Below, in pieces: positions 58,472 to 64,000 of a DNA stretch of 64,000 nucleotides. Origin of the DNA: Eimeria necatrix (taxonomy: Eukaryota > Apicomplexa > Conoidasida > Eucoccidiorida > Eimeriidae); contig NW_013653258.1 of assembly GCF_000499385.1 (NCBI RefSeq), positions 62,001 through 126,000 on the forward strand. The letters run 5' to 3'. The translations under genes and the position numbers were made by a program. Below the pieces are notes generated by a model. It was not told the origin of the DNA. It ran no database searches and saw only the letters and a list, made by a program, of their open reading frames with translations. Position 1 is the stretch's first letter. Each line of letters starts with the position of its first letter.

Positions 58472-60193
58472 CGTAGAGCAGCTGATCCGGACAGCAAGTG
58501 AATTGTAAGAAAAGCAGCTGCTTGATATGACAGAAGGCAAGGCAGCCATGCCCTTGTTTAGGAAAATGACTTCTTCACGAGTTGGCTTCTCATTGTGGTT
58601 CTATCTTTGGCAAGCGCAGGTGTCGCGTCAGGGGATCAGGTTTGAGCGGCACCCTAATCCCGAGAAGCCCTTGTCTCTCCACTGATGCCATCAGTCACAA
58701 TCTGGTATCAAGGGAACGACTGGAAGGATAATTGATAGTGAAAGGGTGACCGAGAAGAAGTTCTATGACGGATAATTCCGTATGGCCTGCTGGGGATCCA
58801 AGTGGGTTCTCAGTGGAGAGCGGCAGAGCGAACGTAGGGTCGATCAATGGCCATGGCAGCATCACGCGGTAACAACACTGAGTGGCACACTGAGTGGCCT
58901 CTTGTGCGCTCCAGGAATGTGGGGCCGTCAATAGTTTGGATCATGTTCAAACAGAGGGCGCAACATCTACTTTGAACTTTTTTAGAGGGCAAAGTTGTTC
59001 CTGATCAGACACGTTGGTGCAATGCGCCTGCCCCGATTTGGTTTATCTTGGGAAAGTTGCGTCACAGTTTTCCGTAAATCCGGAAGTAGATGGTTACTGT
59101 GTGGTGATAGTTCTTACAAACTGTTTGTCGACTGAAGGCCGTCAGTTAGGGCGTCGCATGCGGCTCTTAGGGTGAAGGGCCATAAACTCCAGTGCAGGAG
59201 TATACAATCGAGCTTTAAAGTGCAACTTTATCACATTTTTTCTCCTTCAGAATAAATGGAGCTACCAAAATAATTAGCTTCTTTTTAGTTTCCGTTGATG
59301 GGTCTGGGACTGGGAGGGGAGAAGGGGTGACCCCTTGGGGAGACTGCAGTTTTAGTTTCTGCGCGGAAGACACTAGAACTGTTGAGCTGCCTACAGATAT
59401 ATGCTTTCATTGGTATTCGTGCAGCAGAATGGCTAGATGACTATCTTGGGGAATTTTTTTAGTCGATCTTTGCGAGTCAATTCAGTCTCGATATTTCGGG
59501 GTAGGGGTCTGAAGGCGGTGCCGGCGCAGAAGCACACAAGGATTCAAGACGCCCTAAATACCACAGTAGAGTCATCAAAGGACGCATATTTTCGTTAGAG
59601 TAAGAAGCCTTCTTATGTGGTGGGCACAAAAGAACGCGTGCGGGCTGTGGGTTGCTTGCTTGCACAGAAGGCAGCTAGCAATAAGCCAAGGGCGCAGAGA
59701 AGCTTTGAGGCTACCTACATGCGAATATTTTAACCCCGTAGAAAGAAAATCTTATTCAAAGTAGATTTGGTTGGAAAAGAACTATATAGTGGAAACTAGA
59801 GCAGAGTAACTTATTTGCTCGTGAGGCACTGCCGACGGCCGGTTCAGATCAACGCGGGCCACCGATGCGGTCGGCAGCTAGCAAGCAGGCTGGGGAGTGG
59901 CCGCTTGTATTGAAGAGACAATCTAGCTCCGTACTGAAAGAAATTTTTGTAGAAAATATTCCCACCTATTCATTGGATACATTTCGCATGAGTCGTTGTC
60001 ACAGCTGCCTGAAAATCTTCGCATCTCTGGGCCTCTCCTCTCTCCAGCCAGTATCGGACCGCTGAAACTTGAGCGCTTTCTCTTAAAAGTGGGTTGTCTA
60101 AGCAAAGCTCTGTAGTTTGTCCCCTTTTCAAGCTGCCGCAGGCTTTGATGCACCCCTAAGGGCAACATCATCCACGGTTCCCAGCGGACGAAA
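58472..60193. other. intergenic, no gene seen
   Basis: About 1.7 kb between the RING gene and the SPM1-like gene. Frames are short and unconserved. It must contain the promoter of the SPM1-like gene at its right end. No repeat is seen. Confidence 0.55.
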
Positions 60194-61468
60194 ATGCAGT
60201 CCGACCAAGTCGGCGCACCGGAGGTTGCCTCCTTCTCCAAAACAAAGCTCATGGGTGCCCGTGTGGCGGCTCCAGGTGAAGTCCCTGCCCGCCACCTGCG
60301 GCTCTCAGATATTGATGAAGCGCACAGGTCCAAAAGTCCATCACGCCAGCCGGGTTACTGCGTCGATGAGCTCTGCACTTGTGGTCAGCACAAATGCGTG
60401 CCGTCCAGGCCGGCTGTTCCTTTCGAGGGAAACTCTGTCTATCGGCAGGAATATGGGCCTAAGCCCCTTCCTCCACAGTGAGTCGTCACGCACATGTACA
60501 TAGCGAACACACTGGCCGGAGGGAAACGTAACTTTGCCACACTCGCCAGCGGCGCTCATTTGAGGTATGAGCAGGTTCATTCTGGCTGAACATCTTCCAG
60601 CTTTACTTCTCTGCATGCGAGAAGAGCTGCTTTTTAAGTTTGTGCTGCCACCGCTATTCGCAGGCCGCAACAAACCCCTGTCAAACTACCACCATCTCTG
60701 CCATTTGAGGGCGAGAGCAGTTATAGGACAGAGTATGGACCAAAGCCGCTTCCTCCCCCAGTAAAGCCTTCTCAAGTTACCCTCCCACCTTCACTCCCCT
60801 TTGAAGAGACCACCGCATACCGCAGAGACTTCGGGCCTAAGCCTCTCCCCCCTCCTGTCAAGCCAGCAGAAGTGAAGCTCCAACCATCTCTCCCCTTTGA
60901 AGCCAACTCATCTTACAGGTATGCATACTTCGTAGAGATAGGGCGAATGCTGCAGGTTGCCTAGCGTGTCGGCCATTACTCTTGGTTACCGTGCAACTCC
61001 AACACTTTAACCCTAAATTCAAAACCTTGACCAGAAGGCTTCCTTTCTTCAGCTGTTCCGAGAATTACATTTCTTGAGGTCGATGCTCCGTGATAATCCA
61101 CTGCTTGTTCTTCAACGAGGCCATACATGCTTTTTATGCGGACTGCTTCTCTCAGATCTGATTATGGGGCTAAGCCACTGCCTCAGGTGGTCCCCCCCGC
61201 TCCTGTGACACTTCCTCCCTCTTTGCCGTTTGAGGCGAACAGCGCGTATCGCGAGGAGTTTGGGCCTAAGCCCTTGCCCAAACAGCCAGCCCCTCAAGAA
61301 GTGAAACTTCCTCCGTCTCTTCCGTTCGAAGGAGACACAGTTTATCGCTCAGAATATATACGCAAGGAAAACCCGGTGTGCCAGGTGACCCGAATGCCCC
61401 CGTATCCTCAACCGGAGTACCCAAACAACCACGTCTTCTGGGATAAGAACGAGAAAACATGGTACTAG
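60194..61468 (+). CDS. SPM1: SPM1-like SAXO/MAP6-family microtubule protein
   Basis: Three exons, 60194-60477, 60664-60918 and 61156-61468, in phase, give 283 residues. The N-terminal half carries the Cys cluster [14 protein letters not shown], the hallmark of the SAXO/STOP (MAP6) family. Then come six repeats of about 31-32 residues centred on SLPFE-x4-YR-x-[DE]-[YF]-GPKPLP. These repeats match the microtubule-stabilising modules of SAXO proteins. The chain ends [10 protein letters not shown]. In Toxoplasma, SPM1 coats the subpellicular microtubules and protects them from cold and detergent. Inner-microtubule lumen binding is known for this family. Intron 1 falls between repeats 1 and 2, and intron 2 splits repeat 4 after its YR. 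The last repeat is diverged (SEYIRKENP). The gene symbol is by family resemblance. Confidence 0.88.
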
Positions 61469-62127
61469 AGTTCAATTACCATGCAAAGCCAGTTCGTGTC
61501 TTCCCAAAGAGGATGAGAACAACATGAAGATAACGCTGTAGTTGCTCAGCGGAGCAGACAGTGGATGGAATCAGCCAATGATTGGAGGCCATACGGATGG
61601 GTTATGTTACAATGGCTGCTTCACCTTTTCCTGTGAAGCAATGCTGGTGTCTTCGTTGGTGCGCCTGCATGAAAGCTTTGCCGAATCCTCTGCCCGGACA
61701 CAGAGAAACCTCTCCTTGCTTTAGACTTCCAGCGTAGCTAGCTAGCTATCAGCTTTCTAGCTAGCTTGCGGGAATGACCAGACTTCCTACAAGTTATCAT
61801 GTCTGTAAGTAGATAATCTCAGACTCATGGTGACTTCGGGATCAGAAATAACTCCTGAGTTTCGCTGAAGGTCACCTACATTTTGCAAAATGCACTCGGT
61901 AGAAGTTGATGCAACTATGCCAGAGCAGACCAATGTACGCACTTCTGGACAGCGCTGTGTTTGGGTTTTTCCCGCCGCTGTCACTTACAATCGTAATCAC
62001 TTGGGACAAACGCATTTAATATAAAACTTTTGAGAGTTCACAGGTCCCACTACCGTGCTTTGCGGCGTTCACTCCCTTGTCGGGTCTCCGCTGCTGCCCT
62101 AGCACTCATATTCACTTGTTGGCTTGA
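61469..62127. other. convergent 3' region with GCTA palindrome
   Basis: About 660 bases between the converging SPM1-like and PDE genes, presumably both 3' untranslated regions. A TAGC/GCTA self-complementary block lies at 61735-61767: a run of TAGCTAGCTAGCTA, an eight-base spacer, then CTAGCTAGCT. It can fold into a hairpin in RNA from either strand. Confidence 0.55.
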
Positions 62128-64000
62128 CTAGTCAGTTGTAATTACGGTTGGGGTGCCTTTTCGGTCATTGTGGCAGGGTGCTTCGTTGTCTTTTTCTGCC
62201 ATAGCCAAGGGCTCGAAAGACGTTGTATTTTCTTGCCTCTGTGGGCTAGGAGGACTAGTCATGCTTTTCCAGCATCTCAAATTGTAGTTTGCGTGCGATA
62301 TTACTCCCTCCATCAAGTACAGTGCAGTGCAGTTTGGCTCCATCATAGGACCACCGGAGTGCTGCGGAGCCACTTGACGTTCCAAGCAAGACCTTATTTC
62401 CGTAGCCAGAGGCAAAACAATGTATTCCAAGAAGCTGCACTGAGCTTGCGGCAATTCATCTGCCTTGCGGCGGTCACATAGCGGCGATATTGCAATGCCG
62501 AGCTTTTCCTCCAGGTCGCCCTGCAAGTAACAGCCGGCATCGTCGTCATGAAGTCCATTTGTGGGATGCTTGAGCAAGGAGCATCCAGGAAGGCGGAGGG
62601 CAGAGAGGACCGCGAAAATGCGGCAATCAAATTGCCTGCTGTAGCGCACCGTACCCAATTTTTCTCCCAAGGGGAAACACTAGGGCAACTCACTAGGCTC
62701 TTAATGGTGGACTGACCTGTTTATAAAACTCCTCATTAACTCGACAAGCCCACATGTAGTGTTGTTCCCAGGCAAGCATTGAATGCCCAATATCCCCTGT
62801 TTTGATTAGCAGCTTTGCGAGCATCCATTTATCTTCTTCATTGGAGCTAACAGAAAACGTCTGGGAAGCATTGCGTGCACGGAAAGATGAGAGAATAGGA
62901 AAGTGCTGCGCCATATCTGTTGCAAGAATCAAATCGATCACTTGTTTTCTTAACTGGCGATATGCGCTGGCTGAAAGCCCCTGCGTGCATCGTAGACAAA
63001 AACACCATGAAATCATCATCCACTGCAGGAAGCCTAGGCTCAAAAATGCACTCTTTCTCCTATGGCATGCCCTTAATTTAGCGACTTGTCTGCAAGCATG
63101 TCCAGGACATTTCAGCAAGTGCGCACTCTCAATATTCCTCCGTCCACCTCCGCTGTGGCTGAGATTGTCCTGAAAGTTATATATGCATGGTAATTTTCCA
63201 GAACGGCGTTATCGTTGTATACAAGAGCAAGAGACTGATTGGTTGACACGAGGAAAGCATTGTTAAGTCCGGGATGTCCAACATCATGACCCAGAGCTGC
63301 AACGCATATTACAACTTCTTCATCCAGTCCCTTCCAAGCGGTGGCCTGCGTTTCCGCATAAGCGTGAAAGCTGTTGCTTGGGAGCAATAATTTCCCATCT
63401 CGCGGCTGCCACTGTTTACCAGATGTGGTGCTGCCACGTGTAAACGTAAAATTCGAAGGGGCAGTTGTCAGCACCACTTCTGTGGGATTTCCCAGACGAA
63501 GCTGAACCATTTTAGAGAGCCCAGACATTCTAGCCAGCATTACGGACAGGTGCGCCACCATAGCCCCGTGTAGGCGATTGTGATATAGATTCGGGAGATA
63601 TTGGTCTTGCAGTGATTTCAGAAAGGCGTGCAGCGCCAATGCAGTGCAGCTCAGGCCGCCATTTCTCACGTGGGGCAACAATAGTTGCAGTCCAACAAGC
63701 ACTAGGCACTAAGTAGCATAGTTGAGCACAGGACACACAGAGCAACGTTTGGAATATAGGCCATTTTGCACATGGCGCAAAGGTATGGAATTAGTCTGTG
63801 GACACGGTATTGTTTGCTTGCAGCTAACAACATTGTGAATTTAATGATTTAGAAGTCCGAGTGCAATTCAAAAGCTCGTATTTGTGGGGCACTGTCTCAC
63901 ATTTCCGTCAGTTAGTTGGTCCAGAGCAAACATGTCAATGGTCCATTCGGCCCCTATGTTGCAAGCTGTGCCGCTGACAATTGGACTCTTGAGCGCCTCC
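62128..64000 (-). CDS. class I 3',5'-cyclic-nucleotide phosphodiesterase, 5' part beyond window
   Basis: Hydrolyses cAMP and/or cGMP. Exons visible: 64000-63901 (continuing past the window), 63708-63127, 62980-62717 and 62520-62128, all joined in phase. The catalytic domain is complete. The leading strand is EWTIDMFALDQLT. The first metal motif YHNRLHGAMVAH follows, then the second, GHDVGHPGLNNAF, with NDNAVLENYHA after it. Next are LRKQVIDLILATDMAQHF and KTGDIGHSMLAW. The C-terminal block is QGDLEEKLGIAISPLCDRR and SFLEYIVLPLATEI. The closing helix contains NYNLRCWKSM, after which the frame runs to a stop at 62128. Regulatory or membrane segments, which decide cAMP versus cGMP preference and location in apicomplexan PDEs, lie outside the window. 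The end of the protein after SMTS is poorly conserved. Confidence 0.9.

Overview
The window is nuclear DNA from an apicomplexan parasite, most likely a coccidian of the Eimeria/Cyclospora group. The evidence is GT-AG introns in nearly every gene, long CAG/GCT-coded runs of Gln, Ala and Ser, an ApiAP2-type regulator, a short actin-depolymerizing factor of the Toxoplasma type, and an SPM1/SAXO-type subpellicular microtubule protein. The species call is inference. Gene models were built by hand from conserved protein blocks, splice signals and reading-phase arithmetic, so splice positions may be off by a few bases.

Layout. 1-2.5 kb: an initiator tRNA-Met (808-879) in otherwise silent DNA. 2.5-9.1 kb, minus strand: an ApiAP2 regulator with one 1709-codon open frame and, downstream of it, a second AP2-like segment. 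9.1-12.3 kb: non-coding, with a 135-bp CA repeat. 12.3-23.6 kb, minus: a P4-ATPase of the Neo1/ATP9 class, about 1145 residues in about 21 exons. 24.1-28.45 kb, minus: an unrecognised multi-exon coiled-coil gene. 30.4-34.7 kb, minus: threonyl-tRNA synthetase with a possible organelle leader. 38.0-39.7 kb, minus: a single-exon protein joining a Gly/Pro-rich head, an ENY2/Sus1-like domain and an RS tail. 42.1-42.8 kb, minus: actin-depolymerizing factor. 43.4-44.7 kb, plus: an unrecognised multi-pass membrane protein. 46.1 kb, minus: a possible small secreted peptide. 46.7-48.2 kb, minus: an RTF2-family protein. 48.7-53.7 kb, plus: mitochondrial aconitase of the IRP type. 56.2-58.5 kb, plus: a multi-pass RING-H2 E3 ligase. 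60.2-61.5 kb, plus: the SPM1/SAXO protein. 62.1 kb to the window end, minus: a class I cyclic-nucleotide phosphodiesterase cut by the window edge.

Two landscapes meet near 40 kb. To the left, exons, introns and intergenic DNA are saturated with CAG/GCT triplet repeats and polypurine/polypyrimidine drift. To the right, genes are smaller and almost free of homopolymer runs. This matches the repeat-rich/repeat-poor segmentation known for Eimeria chromosomes.

The genes do not form one pathway. They are housekeeping functions (translation, TCA cycle, lipid asymmetry, ubiquitination, replication/splicing), cytoskeleton (ADF, SPM1), signalling (PDE) and transcriptional control (ApiAP2). The items that most deserve follow-up are the ENY2-RS fusion, the second AP2-like segment, the unrecognised coiled-coil and membrane proteins, a 26-bp perfect palindrome at 37.6 kb, and two intronic/intergenic blocks whose strand composition is reversed relative to their surroundings.
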